This document shows, one piece after another, positions 16,948 through 25,732 of a stretch of 64,000 nt of DNA. The notes beneath the pieces are model-generated. The model had not been told where the DNA came from, searched no databases, and saw only the letters and a program-made list of their open reading frames with translations. The stretch spans positions 186,001 through 250,000 of the forward strand of contig NZ_MSPW01000005.1 of assembly GCF_001955655.1 (NCBI RefSeq), in the 5' to 3' direction. The position numbers and the translations under genes are program-made. The stretch's first letter is position 1, and each line of letters starts with the position of its first letter. This stretch comes from Viridibacillus arenosi (GTDB lineage: Bacteria; Bacillota; Bacilli; Bacillales_A; Planococcaceae).

Positions 16948-17538
16948 ATGACAGTTAGAGAAGAAGAATTTTTCAAGAAATATGATGCTATGATGAAACA
17001 ACCTATTATGAAAGAATTCTTAAAAAGTGGTGATAATCAACATATTTTTCATAAGGCAATCAATGACATGGATAAAGAAAGTATCGAACAACTAAATGCA
17101 TCCTTTCGCAGATACTATAAAAACATTATTCTTATTTCTTATATCTCAAAAACCATCCACTTTTCTGCAATTGAATTTGATAAAAAATTACGTAGCTATT
17201 ATAAAAAAAACCTTCCTATTCCCGGTGTAACTGAAGAATCCATCACCCAGGAAAAACACCTATTAATGGACCTTCTAATGTCGACGGATGAAGATACGAC
17301 TTTTATCAACTTTCAACGAAAACAAAAAAACATTAGTGACTATATTGCTAATGCTCATCTAAACTCTAAGATGAAATTGCTATCAAATAAGCAATTACGT
17401 ATTTTGGAATTAATCTACATTCATAATTTTAATAACAAACAAATCGCAAAAATATTAAACGAATCAGAACAAACTATTTCATATAACCATCAAGCTGCTT
17501 TAAAAAAATTAAGAAATGCATGTAAACAGAAAAAATAA
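16948..17538 (+). CDS. SigO-like sigma factor subunit (YvrI type, region 4)
   Basis: A 196-residue protein. The C-terminal third (about 143-192) is a sigma-70 region 4: LSNKQLRILELIYIHNFNNK, then a helix-turn-helix IAKILNESEQTISYNHQAALKKLR. The N-terminal two thirds have no recognisable region 2 but share the pattern and length of B. subtilis SigO (YvrI), which recognises the -35 element and needs the separate RsoA protein for core binding. A matching region-2-like gene follows 130 bases downstream. AAAGGAGGAG precedes the ATG. The likely role is to direct polymerase to a few local promoters, plausibly those of the subtilisin and yvrJ. Confidence 0.75.
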   Translation: MTVREEEFFKKYDAMMKQPIMKEFLKSGDNQHIFHKAINDMDKESIEQLNASFRRYYKNIILISYISKTIHFSAIEFDKKLRSYYKKNLPIPGVTEESITQEKHLLMDLLMSTDEDTTFINFQRKQKNISDYIANAHLNSKMKLLSNKQLRILELIYIHNFNNKQIAKILNESEQTISYNHQAALKKLRNACKQKK

Positions 17539-17670
17539 AATGAGGAATTACTTGTTCAATTCACGTTTGTTATAGTGATAATCTACTTAAAATCGCAATC
17601 ATTTTTCACGTAAAATATTATGTTTTGTTCTTATACCCTTTATTTAGATTTCAGAAAGAAATGGGGAAAC

Positions 17671-17892
17671 ATGATGGAAAACCAAATCTTGCATGAAGTA
17701 GAAAACAAAGACCTAGAACGCATACTAGAAATCTTTAGACCTGCTATTAAGAAAAGTTTGATTAACACTCGTATGCAAGAGCGAGAAGATTTGGAACAAG
17801 AGATCAGTATGAAAATCCTAGAGAAATTAAGTTATTTGCAAGAAATAAGAACACCGGATTTTTTTGAGTTTATCGAATATCATGTAGATTAA
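17671..17892 (+). CDS. RsoA-like co-sigma subunit (YvrHa type, region 2)
   Basis: A 73-residue protein, close to the 79 of B. subtilis RsoA. It has the region-2-like core-binding helix REDLEQEISMKILEKL, preceded by LERILEIFRPAIKKSL. No region 4 is present, so it complements the upstream gene: together they make one sigma factor from two polypeptides. The start is taken at the tandem ATGs (17671/17674) after TGGGGA; a longer frame to 17620 adds 17 residues with no ribosome site. The pairing is inferred from size, motif and adjacency. Confidence 0.7.
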   Translation: MMENQILHEVENKDLERILEIFRPAIKKSLINTRMQEREDLEQEISMKILEKLSYLQEIRTPDFFEFIEYHVD

Positions 17893-18188
17893 TTTGATAT
17901 GAGCTGATTCTATAGTTTCATAATCATAAGCGTCCCTCTTTACGAAATGCTCATGATTTGGTTCTAGTAAAGAATCCGCAAGATCATTTTGGTAAGCCCA
18001 AAATTTAAAAATAAGAGGGAACGTGTCCATATTGCTGATAAGTCTTCCTACAATTGAGTTAAAGATGGATAATCTCCGAAAAAGGCAACGAACAAAGGAC
18101 GAGTTATGTTGGTGCTAATATGTAGTGGGCACTTATCATGGCTATGCCTGCATTTGTTGTCTTTTATAATAATTTAACTTAGTGAAAT
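17893..18188. other. Stretch with coding-like remnants
   Basis: No intact gene is evident. On the minus strand a frame from about 18075 to 17890 reads like real protein (for example FKFWAYQNDLADSLLEPNHE) but has no ribosome site at its ATG (18030) and runs into the antisense of the rsoA-like gene. On the plus strand about 18127-18181 encodes ALIMAMPAFVVFYNN just before a stop, reminiscent of the end of an ExbB/MotA-type helix. Both look like fragments. I cannot assign a family to the first. Confidence 0.3.
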
Positions 18189-18231
18189 AAAAAAGAACTC
18201 ATTTTGATAAATTACTTCTCAAAATGAATTC
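18189..18231 (-). terminator. Terminator after the phnA-like gene
   Basis: On the minus strand GAATTCATTTTGA pairs with TCAAAATGAGTTC (one mismatch) and is followed by TTTTTTATTTC, 20 bases after the stop. Confidence 0.75.
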
Positions 18232-18250
18232 TCCTATAAGCAATCTGATA

Positions 18251-18586
18251 TTAAATCTTTTTAACGAATTCCGATTTTAATTTCATTGCTCCAAAACCAT
18301 CAATTTTACAATCAATATTATGATCGCCTTCAACTAAGCGAATGCTCTTTACTTTTGTCCCTATTTTCAAAACAGAAGAGCTACCTTTTACTTTAAGGTC
18401 TTTAATAACCGTAACCGAATCACCATCGTTTAATACGTTCCCATTAGCATCCTTGATGACTTTTGTATGTTCACTCTCTTCAGATTCTAAAGTCCATTCA
18501 TGCGCACATTCTGGGCAGACAAAAAGACTTCCATCCTCGTAAGTGTATTCTGATTTACATTTCGGGCAGTTTGGTAAATCTAACAT
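18251..18586 (-). CDS. PhnA/YjdM-family zinc ribbon protein
   Basis: A 111-residue cytoplasmic protein with an N-terminal zinc ribbon, CPKC then CPEC ([13 protein letters not shown]... VCPEC), and a C-terminal PhnA domain of SH3-like strands ([29 protein letters not shown]). Length is normal for the family. The start at 18586 lies nine bases after CGGAGG; an ATG seven codons upstream precedes that site. Despite the name PhnA, these proteins are not the phosphonoacetate hydrolase, and their cellular function is unclear. Monocistronic. Confidence 0.85.
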   Translation of the reverse strand: MLDLPNCPKCKSEYTYEDGSLFVCPECAHEWTLESEESEHTKVIKDANGNVLNDGDSVTVIKDLKVKGSSSVLKIGTKVKSIRLVEGDHNIDCKIDGFGAMKLKSEFVKKI

Positions 18587-18829
18587 CGTGTTTTTTCCTC
18601 CGTTCATTTCGGTCCATTTTCCCCTAAAAATATTTATAGTGCTCCGTATAAATAGCTATTACGAGCTGGACATACTAAAATTATATAAGTTGTTGCTTGC
18701 ATGCTTATATACTGTCATAGTCCTTTCAGATTTACAAGCATTCCTTCAATTCCCGTTTTCACCAAAATGAATTATCATTTATTCTCTCCTCTATAATTCT
18801 TTTATATCCCCATTTTTATGCAAATAAAA

Positions 18830-18871
18830 AACGCCCGATTTTCCAGCTTTAAGGCTGCATTTTCGAACGTA
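18830..18871 (-). terminator. Probable terminator after the YjjG-type gene
   Basis: On the minus strand CGTTCG pairs with CGGGCG (two G-T pairs) and CAGC with GCTG, separated by an internal A-rich loop, followed by TTTTTTATTT. The stem is imperfect but the T tract is strong. Confidence 0.5.
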
Positions 18872-18900
18872 CTAATAACAATAATTTTATTACTATTTTT

Positions 18901-19593
18901 TTATTTACTATTTAGTATTTGATATAACTCACCAAGCTTTTGAATATGATACGTTGGCATAATTTTAGTGTTATTTGACTTCATATGCGGATTAAACCAA
19001 CATGTATCAATGTTTGCTAGCTGTCCACCTTTAATATCTGAACTTAGAGAATCTCCGATAATTAAAGTATCCTCTGCCAAGAAGTTAGGAATTCTTGCAA
19101 AGACGTAATCAAAGTATTCCTTCATCGGCTTTTGAAAACCTGTATCTTCTGAAACAAAAATATCTTTAAATAGCGTATGTAATCCTGAAGCTCGTAGACG
19201 TTTGTCCTGTGTTTTGGAAATACCATTTGTCACTATATATAAATTATATTTGTCTTGTAGGCCTATGATTAATTCCAAGGCACCCTCTATAAGCTGATGT
19301 CCCTCTTCTAAATGAATTCGATAATTTCTTTCTAATAAGGTTCCATCAACTTCCTTACCATATTCTTTGAATAGAAGAGAAAAGCGCGTATTTACTACCT
19401 CATCACGACCAATTTCACCCTTTTCAAAAGCACTCCAAAGGCCTTGATTAATTTCCTTATATCGCTCTTCTATCTCTTTCGTTAAAGGTAAGTTTTGATC
19501 TTTAAAAAGTAAGTATAATGCCTCTTTCTCCGCTGCTCCGAAGTCTAATAACGTATCATCTACATCAAATAATAATGTCTGATATTTTTTCAA
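18901..19593 (-). CDS. YjjG/YfnB-family HAD pyrimidine nucleotidase
   Basis: A 230-residue HAD phosphatase. Motif I is DVDDTLLDF (nucleophile Asp10), motif II the Thr in VTNG, motif III the Lys in QKP and motif IV GDSLSSDIKGG. The YjjG group dephosphorylates noncanonical and normal pyrimidine nucleoside monophosphates, a house-cleaning role in the cytoplasm; B. subtilis YfnB is similar in length. The start overlaps the stop of the preceding YdcZ-type gene by four bases (ATGA), so it is the last gene of the operon with the Crp-type regulator. Why a nucleotidase belongs there is unclear. Confidence 0.8.
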   Translation of the reverse strand: MKKYQTLLFDVDDTLLDFGAAEKEALYLLFKDQNLPLTKEIEERYKEINQGLWSAFEKGEIGRDEVVNTRFSLLFKEYGKEVDGTLLERNYRIHLEEGHQLIEGALELIIGLQDKYNLYIVTNGISKTQDKRLRASGLHTLFKDIFVSEDTGFQKPMKEYFDYVFARIPNFLAEDTLIIGDSLSSDIKGGQLANIDTCWFNPHMKSNNTKIMPTYHIQKLGELYQILNSK

Positions 19594-20054
19594 AGTTGCT
19601 CCCCCACTTCTGCTGTTCTACCACCAAATTTATAGACAATTATACCACCAGCTATGACTAGTACACCTAGTAACTGCCGGAATGTAAAAGGAACTTGCTC
19701 TAAACCAAACCACCCTAGTGAATCCCATAATAATGCAAAACTAAGTTGTGATGTCAGTACAATTGAAATGGCGTACGTCGGACCAAGCAATTTGATTCCA
19801 TTCAAAATGCAAATAACGACGCCGACACCTATTAATCCGCTGAACCAATACCATAGCTGCATATTATGTAAATTAAATACGTTTCCACCTTCAACAATTA
19901 GTCCCATCGTTAGTGAAGCTAAAAATCCCATTCCTAACACTAATGTCGTTGAAGCCCAAGAACCTGTATGTTCATTCACTTTGCTATTAAAAATATTTTG
20001 CAAGCCAACTAATGCACCTGCCACAAGCGCTAATATTAATCCTACAATCATCAT
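19590..20054 (-). CDS. YdcZ/DUF606-family DMT transporter (second copy)
   Basis: A small membrane protein of 154 residues with five hydrophobic segments and the YdcZ (DUF606) pattern ALVAGALVGLQNIFNSKV near the start and GVLVIAGGIIVYK at the end. It belongs to the drug/metabolite transporter superfamily, and half-size members often work in pairs. A second YdcZ-type gene lies two genes upstream in the same operon, so a heteromer is plausible. The start at 20054 is favoured because GGGAG lies five bases upstream; an ATG four codons earlier lacks a site. Substrate unknown. Confidence 0.75.
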   Translation of the reverse strand: MMIVGLILALVAGALVGLQNIFNSKVNEHTGSWASTTLVLGMGFLASLTMGLIVEGGNVFNLHNMQLWYWFSGLIGVGVVICILNGIKLLGPTYAISIVLTSQLSFALLWDSLGWFGLEQVPFTFRQLLGVLVIAGGIIVYKFGGRTAEVGEQL

Positions 20055-20077
20055 CACTACTCCCATCTATATTTGAT

Positions 20078-20776
20078 TCATTCATAAATATTGTGATTGG
20101 CAAGGGTGCTTAATGCTTCACGATTTGTCACGATAATTGACTCCTTAGTACGTTCAATTAGCCCTTCTGCGCATAATTGCTGGATTACTCGATTGAGATG
20201 TCTATAACTCGTTCCGATTAAATCCGCTACATCTCCTAAACGATTTGTACTTAGTCCTCCATCATATTGTGCATCAGAATCATAAAAAGAAATGGACAAT
20301 AGATAACTAGCTAATCTCACTTCTACTGGATATAGCAAATTAAAGCTTAAAAAGTTGGATTTTATATGGAATTTTCTTGTGATGGTATCAAGTAAAAATC
20401 GTAGTAATGGCGTATATTCACTCCCATATTTTTTTAGCCATTGATAATGAATACCAATCATAACAACAGGAGAAACAGCTTCAACTGTATTAATAATATC
20501 TACATCTTGAACGTATTCAATATCACCAATTAGATAAAGTGGGGTCTTAAAAGAGAGTATTAATTTTCTACCTTCCGAGGAGCTTGTAAAAATTTTGATT
20601 TTCCCTTTTACAAGTATATAAAGGTATTGCGACGAATCTCCCTGTGAACAAATATCTTCCCCCTGGTCGAAGCTATACAAGGATAAATGCTCTATTAAAG
20701 ATTTATTAAAAATGGACTCTAATTGATACTCTTTTAAATAGTAATTAAGTTGCTCACGATTATCTAATTTCTTCAT
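20078..20776 (-). CDS. Crp/Fnr-family transcriptional regulator (YeiL-like)
   Basis: A 232-residue regulator with an N-terminal cyclic-nucleotide-binding fold (about 25-130; ICSQGDSSQYLYILVKGKIK) and a C-terminal winged helix (about 150-220; LGDVADLIGTSYRHLNRVI). There is no Fnr-type cysteine cluster and the cAMP-contact Arg/Ser pattern is not clear, so the effector is unknown. It resembles YeiL-type proteins. AGGAGGTG precedes the ATG. It lies between two YdcZ-type transporter genes with gaps of 50 and 24 bases, suggesting it controls this operon. Confidence 0.75.
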   Translation of the reverse strand: MKKLDNREQLNYYLKEYQLESIFNKSLIEHLSLYSFDQGEDICSQGDSSQYLYILVKGKIKIFTSSSEGRKLILSFKTPLYLIGDIEYVQDVDIINTVEAVSPVVMIGIHYQWLKKYGSEYTPLLRFLLDTITRKFHIKSNFLSFNLLYPVEVRLASYLLSISFYDSDAQYDGGLSTNRLGDVADLIGTSYRHLNRVIQQLCAEGLIERTKESIIVTNREALSTLANHNIYE

Positions 20777-20825
20777 GAATCGATTCCACCTCCTATATTT
20801 CCACCTTAGTCATTCTAAACGTTTC

Positions 20826-21251
20826 TCAGAAACCTAAAATAATTACTCCCACTACCATCATTCCAATACCGATAAATTGTGGTAACTTCATCTGTTGCTT
20901 TCCCACACCAAACCAACCTTTAATATCAATAACAAAAGTCAAACCAAGCTGGGCAATGAGCACTACTGATATAGTTAGCGTAACACCAATTCGATGAATC
21001 GCCGAAATATTACTAAAGATAATTATGGCGGCAAAGGCTCCACCAACCAAATAGTAAGGTTTTACTTTCTTGAACATTTGCAAGCTGCCATCTCGGACAA
21101 AAAGGAAGATCAACAAAGCCATGACAAATCCCGTTAATTGCGTTATTGTCGCAGTTTGCCAAATGCCAATATCTTGGCTAATTCGTGCATTAGCTACCCC
21201 TTGTAGCGTAATAAAAGCCCCGCCTAAAAATGCAAAGAGAACTCCGCGCAT
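20826..21251 (-). CDS. YdcZ/DUF606-family DMT transporter (first copy)
   Basis: A 141-residue membrane protein with four to five hydrophobic segments and the YdcZ signature FLGGAFITLQGVANARIS at the N-terminus. It is the first gene of a four-gene minus-strand run (YdcZ, Crp type, YdcZ, YjjG type). It is shorter than the downstream copy and clearly diverged from it, which suits two non-identical halves of one transporter. GGGGGAG precedes the ATG. The substrate is unknown; the nucleotidase in the operon may hint at a nucleotide-related compound, which is speculation. Confidence 0.75.
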   Translation of the reverse strand: MRGVLFAFLGGAFITLQGVANARISQDIGIWQTATITQLTGFVMALLIFLFVRDGSLQMFKKVKPYYLVGGAFAAIIIFSNISAIHRIGVTLTISVVLIAQLGLTFVIDIKGWFGVGKQQMKLPQFIGIGMMVVGVIILGF

Positions 21252-21356
21252 ACTTCACTCCCCCTATTTAAATTGTTCTCTCTATTAAAAAACACATGCA
21301 CTAATTTTGGGAAGGACATATGTCCCTAAAACGTTTGATTATTTAATTCCATATAA

Positions 21357-21396
21357 AAACCTCAAAAAGGGATTACTAAGTATCCACAATTTGAGG
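21357..21396 (-). terminator. Terminator after the EamA transporter gene
   Basis: On the minus strand CCTCAAA pairs with TTTGAGG, with inner pairing GGAT/ATCC, and the stem leads into TTTTTATATGG. It lies about 30 bases past the stop. Confidence 0.6.
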
Positions 21397-21427
21397 CAAT
21401 GTTTACTATATTAATTAAAACCACACT

Positions 21428-22339
21428 TTATAAATGCTTATGCTCTACACGCCGCACAAAAGAAAATCCTGCTTCAGGACGATTTATTAAATAAATACTT
21501 ATTAATATCAATACTAATCCTAACAATAAAGAATATGTAAATGGTTCATTTAGGAACAGCGTACCAATGACAACTGCAATTAAAGGTACTAAGAATGTAA
21601 AAGAAGCTACTTTGCTTGATTCACCAGAACTCATTAAATAGAAATAAGCTGCCGTTGCACCTGGGACTGCGATAACCGTTCCAAATAATAAACAACTAAT
21701 ATAACTAATATTCCATGTTATATCTGAAATTTGTTCTGTTGCTATACCCCCCATACTTAAGATTGTTCCACCAATAATACTTTGAATTGCGACGAGCCAT
21801 AGTCCATGTACTTGTGAACTTGTTTTTTTTACATAAACAACACCAACTGCCCATCCAATACCTGTAATAAGCGCTAACATGATACCAAATAATGATACAT
21901 TACCTGTAAAACCATCCAACGATACTGCAGCTACGCCTAAGAAACCTATAACAAGCCCCACTACTTTAATGGCAGATAATGATTCGTTTAGCCACATCCA
22001 AGCTAAAATTGGTACTAACACTGGTTGTAAATAAACAATAACGGAATATAAACCTGATGGTAAATATTGTAGACCAACTGTTTGTACACCATTAAATATA
22101 ACGGTATTCAACAAACCAACTATCACATAAACTTTCCAATTCCTCTTCCATTCGATTTTGCGCCATTGTGGTAATAATATTCCGGCTAATAGAATACCAC
22201 CAAATAATGTGCGCATTCCTGCATATAACAAAGGCGGTGTATAATTAAGAGCCATTTTGTATATCGGCCAACACATTCCCCAAGCGATGACCACAAATGT
22301 GATTAATAAAGCGGTTTTTGCACGTGATTCTCTCTGCAT
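21428..22339 (-). CDS. EamA-family DMT transporter
   Basis: A full-size 303-residue drug/metabolite transporter with ten hydrophobic segments arranged as two EamA repeats (about 10-142 and 155-290). Typical features are AWGMCWPIYKMAL early, LGLVIGFLGVAAVS at the end of repeat 1 and FLNEPFTYSLLLGLVLI in repeat 2. Such proteins export amino acids or other metabolites; the substrate cannot be told. AAAGGAG precedes the ATG. It is transcribed alone, toward its own terminator. Confidence 0.82.
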   Translation of the reverse strand: MQRESRAKTALLITFVVIAWGMCWPIYKMALNYTPPLLYAGMRTLFGGILLAGILLPQWRKIEWKRNWKVYVIVGLLNTVIFNGVQTVGLQYLPSGLYSVIVYLQPVLVPILAWMWLNESLSAIKVVGLVIGFLGVAAVSLDGFTGNVSLFGIMLALITGIGWAVGVVYVKKTSSQVHGLWLVAIQSIIGGTILSMGGIATEQISDITWNISYISCLLFGTVIAVPGATAAYFYLMSSGESSKVASFTFLVPLIAVVIGTLFLNEPFTYSLLLGLVLILISIYLINRPEAGFSFVRRVEHKHL

Positions 22340-22506
22340 CCCTGTATCTCCTTTGATTTTAACAATGTTCCAAATATATTTACCTGATTTTTTAGAATCA
22401 TCTATCTATTATTTTGGTATCCATTATTATATCTTAAGATAGTATTCTTCGTAAGTAAGGTTAAAAATATTTTATCCATTCATCTATTATTCGAAGAAAT
22501 AAAAAA

Positions 22507-22538
22507 GAGCCATTGAGAGATAATTCCCTCAATGGCTC
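22507..22538 (-). terminator. Terminator after the alcohol dehydrogenase gene
   Basis: A perfect eleven-base stem GAGCCATTGAG / CTCAATGGCTC with a ten-base loop, followed on the minus strand by TTTTTTATTT. Confidence 0.85.
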
Positions 22539-22564
22539 AATATATAAAATCTAATTTTCTATCA

Positions 22565-23728
22565 TTACAATGATGCGCTATAAATATCCATTACATCTTC
22601 TTTATTCAGTTTTGTAAAATTACCGAATTCACCATAAATCATCGCTTTGTCAGCCATAACTTCTAGCTTGCTATCATCAATATCATAATCAGCTAGTCGT
22701 GATGGGGCGCCGATGCTGTTCCAGAATTCGCGAAGTTTTTGAATACCTTCTAATCCCGCTTCTTCATCAGTTTTCCCTTCAGGATCAACACCAAATACTC
22801 TTACAGCTAACTGTTTAAAGCGTGCTGGTTTGACTTTTAAATTGTGTTCCATCCAATGAGGGAATAGAATCGCAAGTCCACCACCATGAGGAATATCATA
22901 AACTGCAGAAACAGCATGCTCAAGATTATGAGATGCCCAATCTCCACGGTAGCCCATATTTAAAATACCATTTAATGCCATAGTACCGTTATATAAAATC
23001 GTAGAACGATACTCATAATTTTCAAGGTCATTTAACAGCTTTGGTGCAGTCTCGATAACAGTTAACAGTAATGATTCACACATACGATCTTGGAAAAGAG
23101 TGTTTTCTTCAAGATGGAAATAATGTTCTAACACATGCGACATCATATCTACCATTCCGTAAATCGTTTGATCTCTAGGAACAGTATACGTATTAACTGG
23201 ATCTAAAATTGAAAATTGTGGGAATGTGACAGTACTTCCCCAACCATATTTTTCGTTTGTTTCCCAATTCGTAATAACAGAACCAGCGTTCATTTCAGAT
23301 CCTGTTGCAGCAAGAGTTAAAACCGTTCCGAATGGAAGTGCTTCTGTTGCAAATGCTTTTTTAACTACTAAATCCCATGCATCACCGTCATATTTTGCAC
23401 CTGCAGCAATAAGCTTCGTACAATCAATTACACTTCCGCCACCAACTGCTAAAATGAAGTCAATGTTCTCAGCTTTACAAATCTCAATTCCTTTTCTAGC
23501 TGTTGAAAGCCGAGGGTTTGGTTCTACTCCAGATAGCTCAAAAACCTCTACGCCAATTTCATTTAACATATTCATTACATTGTCATATAGGCCATTACGC
23601 TTAATGCTTCCGCCACCATAAACAACTAATACCTTTTTACCAAATTTCGGCACCTCAGTTTTTAACTGCTCTAACTGTCCTTGTCCAAAAATTAGTTTCG
23701 TAGGATTCCAAAAAGTGAAATTTTGCAA
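22565..23728 (-). CDS. Iron-containing alcohol dehydrogenase (YugJ/BdhA type)
   Basis: A 387-residue group III alcohol dehydrogenase, identical in length to B. subtilis YugJ and very similar in stretches such as [16 protein letters not shown] (nucleotide site GGGS), [12 protein letters not shown] and [15 protein letters not shown]. The iron ligands are an Asp and three His within [12 protein letters not shown] and [15 protein letters not shown]. It probably reduces aldehydes such as butyraldehyde with NAD(P)H. The start is TTG at 23728 with AAGGAGG about ten bases upstream; the ATG 19 codons earlier has no site and gives an atypical extension. Confidence 0.88.
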   Translation of the reverse strand: MQNFTFWNPTKLIFGQGQLEQLKTEVPKFGKKVLVVYGGGSIKRNGLYDNVMNMLNEIGVEVFELSGVEPNPRLSTARKGIEICKAENIDFILAVGGGSVIDCTKLIAAGAKYDGDAWDLVVKKAFATEALPFGTVLTLAATGSEMNAGSVITNWETNEKYGWGSTVTFPQFSILDPVNTYTVPRDQTIYGMVDMMSHVLEHYFHLEENTLFQDRMCESLLLTVIETAPKLLNDLENYEYRSTILYNGTMALNGILNMGYRGDWASHNLEHAVSAVYDIPHGGGLAILFPHWMEHNLKVKPARFKQLAVRVFGVDPEGKTDEEAGLEGIQKLREFWNSIGAPSRLADYDIDDSKLEVMADKAMIYGEFGNFTKLNKEDVMDIYSASL

Positions 23729-23854
23729 AATAAAAAACCTCCTTATTCTTCCTTCATTATATATTTTATTTCTAAAAACTAACAATCATTTGATTACATG
23801 CTAAACAAACACTTTTCAATAATTTATATGTATAAAAGATTCTTTAAATCCTCA

Positions 23855-23922
23855 CAAAAAACCCAACTTCTGTTAGGAATACAATTAAAATTAACTGATT
23901 GCTATCCATAAAAAGTTGGGGT
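23855..23922 (-). terminator. Terminator after the SDR gene
   Basis: On the minus strand AACCCCAACTT pairs with AAGTTGGGTT across about 40 bases, followed by TTTTTGTGAG. The loop is long but the T tract is placed correctly. Confidence 0.55.
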
Positions 23923-24039
23923 TTAATTGGGAAAAACGGCTGCACCATGCTCTCCTATTATCATGATTTTTTAACTTAAAATTAATATATTCATTTATAG
24001 CTTCCTGAGAAAATCATTTTTAAAACCACATATTAATAC

Positions 24040-24906
24040 TTAAGATGACATGACCATACCACCGTTCACATGAATACATTGCCCTGTGATATAAGCTCCT
24101 TCATCTGCAGCTAATAAAACATATGCTCCCGCAAGATCGGCTGGTTGACCAGGACGACTCAGTGGAGTGTCTATGCCGAATTCTGCAACTCTCTCCTCAT
24201 CAAATGATGCTGGAATAAGAGGCGTCCAAATGGGTCCTGGGGCTACCATATTTACACGAATCGATTTGTTGGCGAGATTCTGCGCTAAACTACGAGTAAA
24301 ACCAACAATGGCACCTTTTGTAGCTGTATAATCCATGAGCGTTGGATTGCCTACGTAAGGATTAACCGAAGCCGTATTAATAATAGAATTCCCCTGTTTT
24401 AAGTGTGGTACTGCAAACTTACTCATATAAAATACGGAGTAAATATTGGAGCGAAACGTTTTGTCCCATTGTTCTGCAGTTATATCCTCAATATTTTCAG
24501 CAGTATATTGTATTGCTGCATTATTAACGAGAATATCAAGTTGCCCAAATTCACTTACAGTTGTATCAACCAGTTCTTTACACTTTTCTTCATCTGTAAC
24601 ATCTCCAGGAAGTAAGAGACAGCGAACACCTTCTGCTTCTACTAGTTTCTTTGTATCCTTTGCATTACTATCTTCATCAAAGTAGTTAATGGCTACATGT
24701 GCCCCTTCTTTTGCATAGGCAATAGCAATTGCACGCCCAATTCCGCTATCTCCCCCCGTTATTAAAGCAATGCGGTCTTTTAATTTACCACTTCCAATAT
24801 AATTAGTCGGTTGTACTGGTAGAGGGTTCATTTGTGATTCTATTCCCGGTTGCTTCTGCTGTGTTTGCCCCGGTTGCCCATCTGTTTGGCTTTCATAAAT
24901 ATTCAA
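24040..24906 (-). CDS. Short-chain dehydrogenase (YhdF/YhxC-like)
   Basis: A 288-residue classical SDR with an N-terminal extension of about 40 residues rich in Gln and Pro, as in the Bacillus YhdF/YhxC group. NAD(P)-binding motif is TGGDSGIGRA, the strand-4 motif is NNAA and the active site is Ser with YTATK (YxxxK). The C-terminus ends in GGMVMSS. Substrate unknown; related proteins are often general-stress induced. The start is TTG at 24906 behind GGAGGAG; no nearby ATG in frame fits. Monocistronic. Confidence 0.85.
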   Translation of the reverse strand: MNIYESQTDGQPGQTQQKQPGIESQMNPLPVQPTNYIGSGKLKDRIALITGGDSGIGRAIAIAYAKEGAHVAINYFDEDSNAKDTKKLVEAEGVRCLLLPGDVTDEEKCKELVDTTVSEFGQLDILVNNAAIQYTAENIEDITAEQWDKTFRSNIYSVFYMSKFAVPHLKQGNSIINTASVNPYVGNPTLMDYTATKGAIVGFTRSLAQNLANKSIRVNMVAPGPIWTPLIPASFDEERVAEFGIDTPLSRPGQPADLAGAYVLLAADEGAYITGQCIHVNGGMVMSS

Positions 24907-25063
24907 TGAAATCTCCTCCTTAATTTTTTAATATACTATTTCTCTACCCTAGGAACTTACCTGTTAAACGAGGTAACCTAAGAGTTCAATCGGATATCAA
25001 TAAACTTTATGGAGGCGAATTTTTTTACATTACAAATGAAAATTCTCTTTTAAAAAAAGAAAT

Positions 25064-25094
25064 CCCATATAAAACACTTAATGTTTTATATGGA
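25064..25094 (-). terminator. Terminator after the flavin reductase operon
   Basis: TCCATATAAAACA / TGTTTTATATGGGA on the minus strand forms a stem of about twelve pairs with a five-base loop, followed by TTTCTTTTTTT. Confidence 0.7.
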
Positions 25095-25153
25095 ATATTA
25101 GAAAATTTATTATTTTATTTAAAGTACTTTAGTGTAATATACAATTAACTTTA

Positions 25154-25723
25154 TTAAAAATCGTATTCTGCATCTTTTGCTTTACGAATTTCCGCGTATG
25201 CATCTGCAAGCTGTACTGTGTCATCTACTAAACGCTCTATACGAAAAAGTACATCATCATTCACAATTTCTTTTCTATGAAAATCTTTTTCCTCTATAAA
25301 TACATATGTTTGGACGATATGTGCTTTCATATACGCTAATATTGGTTTTAACTGCTGCTCCAACATTAAGTAATGCTTTGCAGTGCCCGCTGTTACAAGC
25401 ATACTTACCACTTTATCTCGGAAAGCATTAACTGGTAGTAAGTCAAAAATGTTTTTTAATGTAGCTGGGATAGACGCTTGGAATGTCGGTGTACCAATAA
25501 TAATTGTATCTGCCGCCATTATTGTTTCCGTTACATATTTTGTATCTCCTTCGTAGTCCCAATAATTTCGCCCATCACTAAAGACCATTTCATATTCAGC
25601 AAGATCTACTAATGTTACTTCTGCATCCGGATATTTTTCTCTTGCTATTTTAAGTGTATGGTCCATAGCTGTTCTTGTTTTTGACCCTACATTGGAGCCT
25701 GCGATGCCTACAATTTTCATCAT
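25154..25723 (-). CDS. NADPH-dependent FMN reductase family protein
   Basis: A 189-residue flavodoxin-like reductase. The FMN phosphate loop is GIAGSNVGSKTRT and the second flavin segment is TPTFQASIPATLKNIFD. It probably supplies reduced flavin to the LLM-type monooxygenase encoded four codons upstream. It is the last gene of a MarR, dioxygenase, LLM oxidoreductase, flavin reductase operon. The start at 25723 follows AAGGAG by about eight bases; an in-frame GTG two codons upstream overlaps the spacing region. Confidence 0.8.
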   Translation of the reverse strand: MMKIVGIAGSNVGSKTRTAMDHTLKIAREKYPDAEVTLVDLAEYEMVFSDGRNYWDYEGDTKYVTETIMAADTIIIGTPTFQASIPATLKNIFDLLPVNAFRDKVVSMLVTAGTAKHYLMLEQQLKPILAYMKAHIVQTYVFIEEKDFHRKEIVNDDVLFRIERLVDDTVQLADAYAEIRKAKDAEYDF

Positions 25724-25732
25724 ATACACTCC

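Noticed and set aside
23226-23621. 131-codon open frame opposite the alcohol dehydrogenase
   Set aside because: It mirrors the codon pattern of the strongly supported dehydrogenase gene and lacks a ribosome site.
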